Shown here: piece after piece, positions 17,419-25,654 of the stretch
Layout: the number at the start of each line of letters is the position of its first letter
Position numbering within the stretch: the first letter of the stretch is position 1
Assembly (NCBI RefSeq): GCF_004919685.1
Contig: NZ_SMYZ01000117.1
Span: forward strand, 1 to 59,444
Direction: 5' to 3'
From: Mesorhizobium norvegicum
Lineage (GTDB): Bacteria; Pseudomonadota; Alphaproteobacteria; Rhizobiales; Rhizobiaceae
Length of the DNA stretch: 59,444 nt
Notes under the pieces: generated by a model
What the model saw: only the letters and a program-made list of their open reading frames with translations
What the model was told of the DNA's origin: nothing
The model's database searches: none
Program-made: the position numbers and the translations under genes

Positions 17419-18105
17419 TCAGAGGCCTTGCGGCCCGGTTTTTGCTCCATGAAGAGCGAGAAACTGCTGCGTCGCCCGCGCGGCATCGCCGCCGATCGCC
17501 GCCTCAGTCAATTCCAGCCGGTCGCCGAGCAGCAGACGGATCTGCACGTCGCGGGCGACCAGCCCGAAAAAGGTGCGGAACGCCGTTTCGGCATCCGCGA
17601 ACTTGAGCAGCCCGGCCTGCCGACCGGCTTCAAGGACAGGCTTCAGGCGCTTGGCCAGCGCGAAACGGCCATTCTCCAGCACCACGGCGCCGAGATTGTC
17701 CTTGCCGGACCCTGCATGGCCGACCGCCACGCGGTTGAGCGCGATCGAAGTATCGCTCGAAATCACCTTGAGCCAGTCCGAGGCGAAGCGTTCGAGGCTT
17801 GCCGTCAGCGAGGCCAGATCGAGCCCCTTGCCGTCGACCTGCGCCACCCGCACTTTCGAGGCCTGCCATTGCACCGTGGCCGTCAGCAGCCCGTCGCGAT
17901 CGCCGAACCATTTGTAGAGCGTTTCCTTGGAGCAGCTGGCGCGACGCGCCACGGCGGTCATGGTCAGCTGATCGCCCTCTTCGACCAGCAGCCGCAACGC
18001 CGCGTCCAGAACGGCTTTCTGCCGCTCCGTCAGCGCTTCGCTGGTGTCGATCTCGGGCACGTTGTGCAACACGCTCTTCTCTCGAAAGGTAGGGCCATCG
18101 GTCAT
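17419..18105 (-). CDS. TetR/AcrR family transcriptional regulator
   Basis: A 228-residue regulator. The helix-turn-helix is TMTAVARRASCSKETLYKWFGDRDGLL near residues 48-75, preceded by a 25-residue N-terminal arm. The C-terminal ligand domain resembles the AefR-like TetR_C group (TAFRTFFGLVARDVQIRLLLGD). A near-palindrome at 18115-18137, just before the start, is a likely autoregulatory operator. Because ilvC follows after only 26 bp on the same strand, the two may share transcripts; no branched-chain link of such a regulator is known to me. Confidence 0.88.
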   Translation of the reverse strand: MTDGPTFREKSVLHNVPEIDTSEALTERQKAVLDAALRLLVEEGDQLTMTAVARRASCSKETLYKWFGDRDGLLTATVQWQASKVRVAQVDGKGLDLASLTASLERFASDWLKVISSDTSIALNRVAVGHAGSGKDNLGAVVLENGRFALAKRLKPVLEAGRQAGLLKFADAETAFRTFFGLVARDVQIRLLLGDRLELTEAAIGGDAARATQQFLALHGAKTGPQGL

Positions 18106-18114
18106 TCCAATGCG

Positions 18115-18137
18115 CCGTACCGTACGTTACGGTTCGG
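18115..18137. promoter_or_regulatory. Near-palindromic operator before the tetR gene
   Basis: CCGTACCGTA and TACGGTTCGG face each other at 18115-18137 with nearly full symmetry, ten bases from the TetR start codon. The position and form fit a TetR-family autoregulatory site. Confidence 0.6.
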
Positions 18138-18225
18138 CATATTGCGCAATCCGAGGCCGCGCGCAAGAGGACGAGCGCAAAAAATATCTGCAGGTGGATG
18201 GGCGCTGCCGCGCGACAAGCCGCGC

Positions 18226-18684
18226 TTAATCGCTGGCTGGCGGCTGGCGCAGCCGGCCAAGCAGTGCCGAGACCATGGTCAACTCCTCTCCCGAGAGTTT
18301 GGCCCCGACCAGTTCGGCGATCGACCGTCCGTAGACAGCCCACATCTGGCGGCGTGTCTCTCGCCCGTTGGCCGTAATGCGGATGGTTTGGCCACGGCCG
18401 TCATCGGCCACCGGCAATTTCTCCACAAGCCTGTCGGCCTCGAGCCGGGCCAGCAGGCGCGAAATGTTGTATTGCGCGAACAGAGTGCGCTCGATCAGCT
18501 GGAACGGCCGCAGCCCGCCCTCACCCGCCTCGGCGAGTTCATGCAGCACATCGTACCAGGCAAGCGGCGGCAGGCCAGCGGCCTTCAACGCCTCTTCAGC
18601 GCTTTCCATCAGCTGGCGCGAAACCCGCATCAAGCGGGCCCAGGCCTTGATGGCTTCAGACGAAGGCGTGGCTTTCTCGGTCAT
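18226..18684 (-). CDS. MarR family transcriptional regulator
   Basis: A 152-residue winged-helix protein: FQLIERTLFAQYNISRLLARLEADRLVEKLP is the DNA-binding region, and ADDGRGQTIRITANGRETR is the wing. It diverges from the Rieske/GST genes. The 97-bp gap contains three boxes of the form ATGCA-NN-TGCAT, one lying in the spacer of a good sigma-70-type promoter, so it very likely represses the Rieske operon and itself. Confidence 0.9.
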   Translation of the reverse strand: MTEKATPSSEAIKAWARLMRVSRQLMESAEEALKAAGLPPLAWYDVLHELAEAGEGGLRPFQLIERTLFAQYNISRLLARLEADRLVEKLPVADDGRGQTIRITANGRETRRQMWAVYGRSIAELVGAKLSGEELTMVSALLGRLRQPPASD

Positions 18685-18702
18685 GGCCCAACATAGGCGG
18701 TA

Positions 18703-18762
18703 GATGCAGATGCATCAAGCTTGACGATAAATGCATATGCATCTACATAGATGCAGTTGCAT
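18703..18762. promoter_or_regulatory. Three ATGCA-NN-TGCAT operator boxes
   Basis: Boxes at 18703-18716 (GATGCAGATGCATC), 18731-18742 (ATGCATATGCAT) and 18751-18762 (ATGCAGTTGCAT) lie between the MarR gene and the Rieske gene. The middle box lies inside the promoter spacer and the third just after the -10 box, which fits repression by steric block. Confidence 0.75.
18721..18749 (+). promoter_or_regulatory. Promoter of the Rieske-GST genes
   Basis: TTGACG (18721-18726) and TACATA (18744-18749) are separated by 17 bp, a good housekeeping promoter; the start codon is 32 bp downstream. Confidence 0.65.
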
Positions 18763-18781
18763 TAACTAGGAAGCCAGACTC

Positions 18782-19087
18782 ATGAAACACGAAATCTGCA
18801 AACTCGCCGACATTCCGCAGACAGGCAGCCTGATCGCGCCGTTCTTCGGCCGCGAGGTGCATGTCTATCGCAGGGGCGATCACATCCGTGCCGCCGCCAA
18901 TGTCTGCCTGCATTTCGGCGGGCCGCTCGACTGCAAGGACGGCAGGCTGGTCTGCCAATGGCACGGCGCCTCGTTCGATATGGCAAGCGGCGATCGGCTC
19001 GGCGGGCCGGCGCCAAAGGAGTCCCGCCTGATGTTCCTGTCGACGCGCGTCGAGGATGGCGCGTTGAACTATGTCTGGGGCGAGTAA
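18782..19087 (+). CDS. Small Rieske [2Fe-2S] protein
   Basis: A 101-residue stand-alone Rieske ferredoxin-like protein. The cluster ligands are Cys-Leu-His (CLHFGGPL) and Cys-Gln-Trp-His (CQWHGASFD), the exact two-Cys, two-His pattern. No membrane anchor or signal peptide, so it is cytosolic and could pass electrons to an oxygenase. AGGAA lies upstream of ATG 18782. It is followed one base later by a glutathione S-transferase gene and is probably under control of the divergent MarR regulator. Confidence 0.9.
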   Translation: MKHEICKLADIPQTGSLIAPFFGREVHVYRRGDHIRAAANVCLHFGGPLDCKDGRLVCQWHGASFDMASGDRLGGPAPKESRLMFLSTRVEDGALNYVWGE

Positions 19088-19088
19088 G

Positions 19089-19814
19089 ATGACCGACAAG
19101 CTCATTCTCGTCAGCCATCATCTCTGCCCCTATGTGCAGCGCGCCGCGATTTCACTGGCCGAAAAGGCCGTGCCGTTCGAGCGCGTCGACATCGACCTCG
19201 CCAACAAGCCGGACTGGTTCAAGGCGATCTCGCCACTCGGCAAGGTGCCGCTGCTGCGTGTACAGCGAAATGGTGAGGAAACGGCGGTCTTCGAGTCGGC
19301 CGTCATCCTCGAATTCCTCGAAGAGACGCAGGCCAACCCTCTCCACCCTGCCGACCCCTACGCCCGCGCCCGGCATCGTGCCTGGATCGAGTTCGGCTCG
19401 GCAACCCTCAACGCCATCGGCCGGTTTTATTCAGCCTCGACCGAGGCAGGCTTCCTGGCCGAATCCAGCGCGCTGTCTGCCATGTTCGATCGTCTCGAAG
19501 CCGAGCTGACGGACGAGACTGGCGGACCCTGGTTCGCCGGCGAGCGCTTCTCGCTGGTCGACGCCGTCTACGGTCCGGTCTTCCGCTATCTGGACGCCTT
19601 CGACCGGATCGGCGATTTCGGCATCCTTGACGGCAAACCGCTTGTCCGGGCCTGGCGCCAGGCGTTGAGTGAGCGCCCGTCGATCAAGCACGCCGTGGCG
19701 CCGGACTACCCGCAGGCCTTGCATGCCTTCCTGCGAGCGAAGGGATCGTACCTTTCGAGCCTCATTGGCCAAAGCGATCCGGCCACCGCGCCTCCGTCAG
19801 CCCGATCCGCTTGA
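19089..19814 (+). CDS. Glutathione S-transferase family protein
   Basis: A 241-residue GST. The N-terminal thioredoxin-like domain begins LILVSHHLCPYVQRAAISLAEKAV, with the Cys-Pro-Tyr of omega/lambda-like GSTs; LGKVPLLRV and FESAVILEFLEE are the glutathione-contacting blocks. The C-terminal helical domain follows. The start at 19089 is one base after the Rieske stop, so the two are translationally linked; an in-frame ATG at 19071 lies inside the Rieske gene. A Cys catalytic residue suggests deglutathionylation or dehalogenation-type chemistry more than conjugation. Its 3' end overlaps the convergent monooxygenase gene by 53 bp. Confidence 0.9.
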   Translation: MTDKLILVSHHLCPYVQRAAISLAEKAVPFERVDIDLANKPDWFKAISPLGKVPLLRVQRNGEETAVFESAVILEFLEETQANPLHPADPYARARHRAWIEFGSATLNAIGRFYSASTEAGFLAESSALSAMFDRLEAELTDETGGPWFAGERFSLVDAVYGPVFRYLDAFDRIGDFGILDGKPLVRAWRQALSERPSIKHAVAPDYPQALHAFLRAKGSYLSSLIGQSDPATAPPSARSA

Positions 19815-21027
19815 ACGGGTCGATCACCGTGCCGGCCACCATCGAGGCGAGGAACTGCGGCGCCGGCGGGATCTTTGCCACCGTCGCCACCAGCCTGTCG
19901 CGGATGAAGGGCAGCGCCACTGAATCCGACTGGTAGAACGGCGTGAATGCCAGCGATAGCGCCTGGAAGATGCGGACATGCCAGCGCCGCGCCCTCGCAT
20001 AGGCTTCCAGCGCTGCCTCGACGTTTGGCGTCCGCACCAGCGCATGGCTGAGTGCTGCGACGTCGAGCAGCGCCATGTTGGCCCCTTGCCCGAGCTGCGG
20101 GCTGGTCGAGTGCGCCGCGTCGCCGATGATGGCCAGCCGCAGCCCAACCGGCCGCTTCATCGTGTGGTGGCCATAGCGCGCCAGCGAGAGCTGGTCGAAA
20201 CTGTCGATCTGGCTGGTGTACGCCTCGCTTTCAGGCCACAGCCGGACCACCCTCTCCTTCCAGGCGTTCAGGCCCCGGGCGCGCACCTCGTCGGCATCCG
20301 ACGGCTTCAGGCTCCAGAAGAATGCAGCCATCTTTTCAGCACCTGGCTCCGGCCGGCCGATCGGCAGCACGCCGATCATCACGCTCGCTCTGTCGTAGCG
20401 TTGCAGCAGCGCATGCTCGTCAAAACCTTCGCCGCGCCAGCCGAGCGAGGCCCAGAACGCGCCATAGGTCAGCGGCCGCGGCTCGCCTGGAGCACTTGCA
20501 CTCAATCGCAGTTTTGAGCGCGAACCGCTGGCGTCGACGACCAGATCGAACGGCCCTGCCCTTCGCCCGTTGCCACAGATCAGGCTCACCCGTTCGCCCG
20601 CCTCCAGCGCCTCGACTTCAACCCCGGTCTCGATGGCGATCGCCTCGCGTTGCGCGGCGCGGAAAAGCACGCCGAACAGAGCCGCCCGGTGCACCGCCAA
20701 CCCGAAGCGGCCACCGCGTTGCGCATCATAGCTGACGTCGAGCACGGTGCGGCCGCTGCGGGCGTCGGCGCCATGCAGGCGATCAATGCGGCTGCCCAGC
20801 GCCAGTATGTCGTCGAGCAGGCCAAGATCGGCCAGGACCGTCAGCCCGGTCGGCTGCAGGATCAGCCCGGAGCCGACCGGCTTCGGTTCATCGAAGCGCT
20901 CGAAGACGGTGACCCGATGCCCGGCACGCTTGAGATAGAGCGCCATGGCCAGTCCCGCCGGCCCGGCGCCAGCAATTGCGATGTCGTAGGAAATGCCAAT
21001 GCCCCCAAAGCCGAATGGCCGGGACAA
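19762..21027 (-). CDS. FAD-dependent aromatic-ring-hydroxylase-like monooxygenase
   Basis: A 421-residue class A flavoprotein monooxygenase. The N-terminal dinucleotide fold has IAGAGPAGLAMALYLKRAGHRVTVFER, the middle has the DASGSRSKLR motif (the DG motif variant), and the C-terminal flavin motif is AIIGDAAHSTSPQLGQGANMALLD. It is related to salicylate hydroxylase, UbiH-like and tetracycline-modifying enzymes. The substrate is unknown. It is encoded convergently with the GST gene, overlapping it by 53 bp, which is unusual for two genes that both look intact. Confidence 0.9.
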   Translation of the reverse strand: MSRPFGFGGIGISYDIAIAGAGPAGLAMALYLKRAGHRVTVFERFDEPKPVGSGLILQPTGLTVLADLGLLDDILALGSRIDRLHGADARSGRTVLDVSYDAQRGGRFGLAVHRAALFGVLFRAAQREAIAIETGVEVEALEAGERVSLICGNGRRAGPFDLVVDASGSRSKLRLSASAPGEPRPLTYGAFWASLGWRGEGFDEHALLQRYDRASVMIGVLPIGRPEPGAEKMAAFFWSLKPSDADEVRARGLNAWKERVVRLWPESEAYTSQIDSFDQLSLARYGHHTMKRPVGLRLAIIGDAAHSTSPQLGQGANMALLDVAALSHALVRTPNVEAALEAYARARRWHVRIFQALSLAFTPFYQSDSVALPFIRDRLVATVAKIPPAPQFLASMVAGTVIDPFKRIGLTEARWPDRFGQ

Positions 21028-21074
21028 TCCTTCAGCGGCCGGACGAAATCAAGTCGCCAACGGCCTTGTCCGGC

Positions 21075-21485
21075 TCACGCCTGCGCCGCATCAAAGCCGG
21101 CGCGCGCGTCGCGCACGGCGTCATGATTGAGCTCGGCCCACAGGATCAGCTGGTGCAAGGCGCCGAACATCGAGTGTCCGAGATCGGTCAGGCTGTATTC
21201 GACGCTCGGCGGCTTGGTCGGAAACACTTCGCGATGCACATAGCCGTCGCGCTGCAGATCGTAGAGCGTCTGGGTGAGCATGCGCTGTGAGATGTCGGGC
21301 ACCAGCCGCCGCAACTCGCCGAAGCGATAGGGCTTTTCGGCCAGCGCCCCCATCAACAGCGAACTCCATTTGCCGCTGAGACCCTGGATCACATCGCGAA
21401 CCGGGCAATCGGCAATGTTTCCGCCATTGCTCATGGATTTGTAGATCTCGAGCTTGGATTTGAGATTGACGATCTTGCTGTCCAC
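21075..21485 (-). CDS. HxlR family transcriptional regulator
   Basis: A 136-residue winged-helix protein of the HxlR (YtfH/QorR-like) family. The N-terminal CPVRDVIQGLSGKWSSLLMGAL block has the redox-exposed Cys seen in the family; FGELRRLVPDISQRMLTQTLYDLQRDGYVHRE is the recognition region and TDLGHSM closes the domain. It diverges from a QorB-like quinone reductase gene, the same arrangement as ytfH-ytfG in enterobacteria, so it most likely controls that gene in response to electrophiles or quinones. Confidence 0.9.
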   Translation of the reverse strand: MDSKIVNLKSKLEIYKSMSNGGNIADCPVRDVIQGLSGKWSSLLMGALAEKPYRFGELRRLVPDISQRMLTQTLYDLQRDGYVHREVFPTKPPSVEYSLTDLGHSMFGALHQLILWAELNHDAVRDARAGFDAAQA

Positions 21486-21556
21486 CGCTGGTTCCCTGCG
21501 CGTGCCTACCTCCCGAAAAACTGCCTTCTTTACGGCAACAGGTCAATTCCTATTTT

Positions 21557-21585
21557 AGTGCTGGTCTCTTTTTGAGACTGACACT
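21557..21585. promoter_or_regulatory. Imperfect palindrome between hxlR and qorB-like genes
   Basis: GTCTC-ttttt-GAGAC (21564-21578), extended by AGTG and CACT on either side, lies 36 bp before the reductase start; a plausible HxlR operator. Confidence 0.4.
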
Positions 21586-21620
21586 CGAACCGCGCTTCCG
21601 GCGCAACGTCAGGATCCTCC

Positions 21621-22514
21621 ATGACCGAAACCCTTCTCGTCACCGGCGCGTCCGGCCAGCTCGGCCGTAGCGTCATCAACCACCTGCTGGACTCACTCAA
21701 GGTTCCGCCTCGGCGGATCATCGCCACCACCCGCAACCCGGAAAACCTCGCCGACCTGGCGGCGCGCGGCGTCACCATCAGGACCGCCGACTTCGACGAC
21801 GCCGTATCGTTGGAGGCCGCATTCAAGGGCGCCGACAGGGTGCTGATCATCTCGACCGGCGAGATCGACCTGCATCACGGCAAGCGCCTGAAGCAGCATG
21901 AGAACGCGGTCGCTGCCGCGAAGAAGGCCGGCGTTTCGCACCTGCTCTACACCTCGATGCCGAATCCGGAACCGGTTTCACCGATACTGTTTGCCAATGA
22001 TCACTACGGCTCCGAGCAGGCGATCAAGGCAAGTGGCATTGCCTACACTATCTTCCGCAATGGCTGGTACCAGGAGAACCTGTTCATGGCACTGCCGCAG
22101 GCCATCGCATCGGGACACTGGTACACATCCGCCGGCGACGGCCGCATCGCGCACGGCGCGCGCAAAGACATGGCGGCGGCGATCGCCGCCGGCCTCGCCG
22201 CCGCTTCGAACGAAAGCAAGACCTACACGTTGACCGGCCCGCAGGCCTATACCGTGGCCGAGATTGCCTCACTGGTAAGTGAGGTCACCGGCAAGCCGCT
22301 CAATGTCGTGCCGGTTTCGGATGAAGCCTTGACCGAAGGCGTGAAGGCGGCCGGCGTTCCCGAGGATTTCGCCCGCATCATCGTGTCGTTTGACGCCAAC
22401 ACGCGCGCCGGCCGCATCGCCATGGTGACGGACACGGTCGAGACGCTTTCCGGCCGGAAGTCAAAAACGCTGAAGCAGTTCCTCGAGGCGAACAGGGCCG
22501 CTCTGGTTGGTTGA
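21621..22514 (+). CDS. NAD(P)H:quinone oxidoreductase-like SDR protein (QorB/NmrA type)
   Basis: A 297-residue atypical short-chain dehydrogenase. It begins ETLLVTGASGQLGRSVINHLL, the glycine-rich NADP loop, then RRIIATTRNPENLADLAARGV, HLLYTSMPNPEPVSPILFANDHYGSEQAIKASGIAYTIFRNGWY (described, residues about 113-155), and TLTGPQAYTVAEIASLVSEVTGK. This is the QorB (YtfG) pattern, a zinc-independent quinone reductase. The paired divergent HxlR regulator supports that reading. The family also includes regulatory NmrA proteins without activity. Confidence 0.85.
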   Translation: MTETLLVTGASGQLGRSVINHLLDSLKVPPRRIIATTRNPENLADLAARGVTIRTADFDDAVSLEAAFKGADRVLIISTGEIDLHHGKRLKQHENAVAAAKKAGVSHLLYTSMPNPEPVSPILFANDHYGSEQAIKASGIAYTIFRNGWYQENLFMALPQAIASGHWYTSAGDGRIAHGARKDMAAAIAAGLAAASNESKTYTLTGPQAYTVAEIASLVSEVTGKPLNVVPVSDEALTEGVKAAGVPEDFARIIVSFDANTRAGRIAMVTDTVETLSGRKSKTLKQFLEANRAALVG

Positions 22515-22558
22515 CGGCCAGCGGTGCCGGGAGCCGAGATACCCGGCTTTCGGTACCG

Positions 22559-23596
22559 TTATTTCGATGTCTTGAGCAGCCCGAGCCGGATCAGGCTTTC
22601 GCCGGTCGCAGCCAGTGCGTCTTCGCGCGATCGCGGCGACCAGCCGAGCATGCCCACCGCCTTGGCGTTGGTGGCATTCTTGACTTTACCCAGTTCCGGC
22701 GCGAGCTGTGCGGCTTCCCCGTTGAACAAGCCCACGATCCGCACCAGCCAATCGGGAAGCTGCCTGGTCGAGATGCGCGCCGCCGCATCGCCCAATCGCG
22801 TTTTCAAAGTCTGGGCGATCTCCCGCACCGTCATGAAATCGCCGGCGATGGCCAGGAACCGCTCGCCCTTGGCGGCGGGATTGGTCATGGCACGCACATG
22901 CAGGTCCGCCACGTCGCGCGCGTCGACGACGCCGAAGGAAAGGCGTGGCAGCCCGGGCATGGCACCGTTCAACATACGCTGGACAAATTCGGTGGAGGTC
23001 GAATGGTCCGAGCCAAGAACCGGTCCAAATATCCCCACCGGATTGACGACCGCGAGCTCCAACGCGCCGCCCTCGGCAATGAAATCCCAGGCAGCACGTT
23101 CGGCCAAAGTCTTCGACTTCACATAGGCGCTGACCTTGCCTGTCGGATCGGTCCAGTTCTCCTCGGTGAACGGCCGGCCGCCGGACGGCAGCTTGCCATA
23201 GCCGATCGCGGCGAAGGACGAGGTCAGCACGACACGTTTGACGCCCGCGTCCCGCGCGGCCCGCAACACCCGCATCGCTCCTTCGCGGGCCGGGATGATC
23301 AGATCATCCTCATGCTTCGGCACGCCAGGCGGGAACGGCGATGCGACGTGAAGGACATAGTCGCAGCCGGCAACGGCATCAGGCCACCCGGCATCGGCCA
23401 TCAGATCGGCGACGGCAAACGAAAGAGCCGCCCCGGGCTCGGTGCCGCCAGCCTTGAGCATAGCCAGAACATCGGTTTCACGCTTGGCTGAGCGAACGGT
23501 CGTGCGCACGCGGTAGCCGGCTTTCAGCAGTTCGAGAATGCAATGCGCCCCGAGGAAGCCGGAGCCGCCGGTAACAAGCACCAATTCGCCGCTCAT
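22559..23596 (-). CDS. NAD-dependent epimerase/dihydroflavonol-reductase-like protein
   Basis: A 345-residue extended short-chain reductase. GELVLVTGGSGFLGAHCILELLKAGYRVR is the cofactor loop, LHVASPFP and VVLTSSFAAIGYG carry the serine, and YVKSKTLAERAAW has the Tyr-X-X-X-Lys catalytic pair. Such bacterial proteins usually reduce aldehydes or ketones. I chose ATG 23596 because GAGGAGG lies about five bases upstream; an ATG at 23614 would lie within the leader. It lies 35 bp after the kup gene on the same strand. Confidence 0.88.
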   Translation of the reverse strand: MSGELVLVTGGSGFLGAHCILELLKAGYRVRTTVRSAKRETDVLAMLKAGGTEPGAALSFAVADLMADAGWPDAVAGCDYVLHVASPFPPGVPKHEDDLIIPAREGAMRVLRAARDAGVKRVVLTSSFAAIGYGKLPSGGRPFTEENWTDPTGKVSAYVKSKTLAERAAWDFIAEGGALELAVVNPVGIFGPVLGSDHSTSTEFVQRMLNGAMPGLPRLSFGVVDARDVADLHVRAMTNPAAKGERFLAIAGDFMTVREIAQTLKTRLGDAAARISTRQLPDWLVRIVGLFNGEAAQLAPELGKVKNATNAKAVGMLGWSPRSREDALAATGESLIRLGLLKTSK

Positions 23597-23631
23597 GCCC
23601 GCCTCCTCAGCCATTCATCGGCAAGAAACTG

Positions 23632-25551
23632 TCAGATCGCTACCTGCGTGCCGATCTCGACCACGCGTCCGGTCGGGATCTGGAAATACTCCGTCGCGTC
23701 GGCCGCCGTGCGCGCCAGGCCGATGAACAACCGGTCCTGCCACACCGGCATGCCGGAATTGGGCGAGGCCTTGAGCGAACGCCGCGACAGGAAGAACGAG
23801 GTCGTCATGATATCGAATTTCCAGCCCTGCTTGCGGCAGATCGCCAGCGCGCGCGGGATGTTGGGCTGTTCCATATAGCCGAAGGTCAGCGTCACCCGCA
23901 TGAACAGCTCGTTGACCGTCTCCATCTTGACCCGGTCGCTGTCGGGCACCACCGGCTGCGGCGCGGTCACCACCGAAAGGATGACGTTCTGCTCATGCAG
24001 AACCTTGTAGTGCTTCAGGCTGTGCATCAGCGCGGTTGGCGCGCTGAGCGGATCGCTGGTCAGGAACACGGCGGTGCCGGACACCAGCTGCGGCTTTTTC
24101 TTCAACAGATTGCCGGCGAGGAAATCGAGCGGGATCTCGTTGCGGCGGGTCTTGTCGAACAGATAGCGGCTGCCGCGCACCCAGGTCCACATGGCCAGCA
24201 CGATGGTGAAGGCCACGGCCAGCGAGGCCCAGCCACCCTCGAACACCTTGACGATGTTGGAGGCAAAGAAACCGACGTCGATGAAGCCGAACAGCGCCGT
24301 CAGCGAGACTGCCAGCCAAAGCTGCCATTTCCAGATGCGCGTCATGACGACATAGAGCAGCACCGTCGTCACCAGCATGTTGCCGGTCACCGAGATGCCG
24401 TAGGCCGACGCCAGCCTGCTGGACTCGCCGAAGCCGACCACCAGCAGCATCACCACCAGCGCCAGCAGGAGATTGACGCGCGGCATATAGATCTGGCCGG
24501 ACTGTTTTTCCGACGTGTGCAGGATTTCCAGGCGCGGCAGCATGTTGAGCTGCACCGCCTGCCTGGTCAGTGAGAACGCGCCCGATATCACCGCCTGGCT
24601 GGCGATGACCGTCGCGGCCGTTGCCAGCACTACCATCGGGATCAGCGTCCAGCCCTCGTTCATCTCGAAGAACGGATGACCGACCACGCCGTTCTTTGCC
24701 AGCACGAAGGCGCCTTGCCCGGCATAATTGAGCAGCAGGCAGGGAAACACGATCGCCAGCCAGGCGAGCACGATCGGCTTGCGGCCGAAATGGCCGAGGT
24801 CGGCATAGAGCGCTTCCGCGCCGGTGACGGCGAGGAAGATGGCGCCGATGGTCACGAAAGCGACGTCGGGCGAATTGATCAGGAAGGCGACGATGTAGTG
24901 CGGGCTCACCGCCCACAGGATTTCCGGATCGGCGATGATGTGGTTGAGACCGGAAAGGCCAATGGCCAGGAACCATACCGCGGTCACCGGGCCGAACACC
25001 AATCCCACCCCGCCCGTGCCAAAGCGCTGCACCGCGAACACCATGGCAAGAATGACCAGCGTCAGCGGCACGACATAGGGCTGGAAGGTCGGCGTGACGA
25101 CATTCATGCCCTCAACCGCCGACAGCACCGAAATCGCCGGTGTGATGACGGCGTCACCGAAGAAAAGCGATGCCCCGACAATGCCGATGCCGAGCATCAG
25201 CGCCGAGCGCTTGGGGAAACTGCCGCGCGCCAGCGCCATCAGCGACAGCACGCCGCCCTCGCCGCGGTTGTCGGCGCGCAGCACGAACATGATGTATTTG
25301 ATGGTGACGATGATCGTCAGCGACCAGATGATCAGCGACAGCACGCCGAGAATATCGCCGCGCTGGGCGACATTGCCACCCGACGACGCCACCAGCGCCT
25401 CGCGAAAGGCGTAGATCGGGCTGGTGCCGATATCCCCATAGACCACGCCGAGCGCGCCCAGCATCAGAACCTTGGTGCTGTGCTGTTCGACTTCCGAATG
25501 GCTCGATTGTTCGACGGGTTCTGCCTCACTACCAGTATTGGTAAGGGCCAT
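23632..25551 (-). CDS. kup: KUP family potassium uptake protein
   Basis: About 639 residues. A short hydrophilic N-terminus is followed by LGALGVVYGDIGTSPIYAFREAL, the conserved first membrane segment of K+ uptake (Kup/TrkD/HAK) permeases, then about twelve membrane segments to residue 470, including NRGEGGVLSLMALA, and a cytosolic C-terminal domain. It imports K+, probably with protons. Rhizobia often have two or three kup copies. The ATG at 25551 is favoured over 25560. The downstream reductase gene is on the same strand; pdxJ upstream is on the same strand with a 100-bp gap. Confidence 0.95.
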   Translation of the reverse strand: MALTNTGSEAEPVEQSSHSEVEQHSTKVLMLGALGVVYGDIGTSPIYAFREALVASSGGNVAQRGDILGVLSLIIWSLTIIVTIKYIMFVLRADNRGEGGVLSLMALARGSFPKRSALMLGIGIVGASLFFGDAVITPAISVLSAVEGMNVVTPTFQPYVVPLTLVILAMVFAVQRFGTGGVGLVFGPVTAVWFLAIGLSGLNHIIADPEILWAVSPHYIVAFLINSPDVAFVTIGAIFLAVTGAEALYADLGHFGRKPIVLAWLAIVFPCLLLNYAGQGAFVLAKNGVVGHPFFEMNEGWTLIPMVVLATAATVIASQAVISGAFSLTRQAVQLNMLPRLEILHTSEKQSGQIYMPRVNLLLALVVMLLVVGFGESSRLASAYGISVTGNMLVTTVLLYVVMTRIWKWQLWLAVSLTALFGFIDVGFFASNIVKVFEGGWASLAVAFTIVLAMWTWVRGSRYLFDKTRRNEIPLDFLAGNLLKKKPQLVSGTAVFLTSDPLSAPTALMHSLKHYKVLHEQNVILSVVTAPQPVVPDSDRVKMETVNELFMRVTLTFGYMEQPNIPRALAICRKQGWKFDIMTTSFFLSRRSLKASPNSGMPVWQDRLFIGLARTAADATEYFQIPTGRVVEIGTQVAI

Positions 25552-25654
25552 GGACGACACTCCGATAAGCGCGCGGTGCTCTACGCTTGCTGCGATGCAA
25601 TATCAAGTGCCGTCGCGTGATGGCTGCCATGCTTGCCCTGCGAGGCTGCCATCG

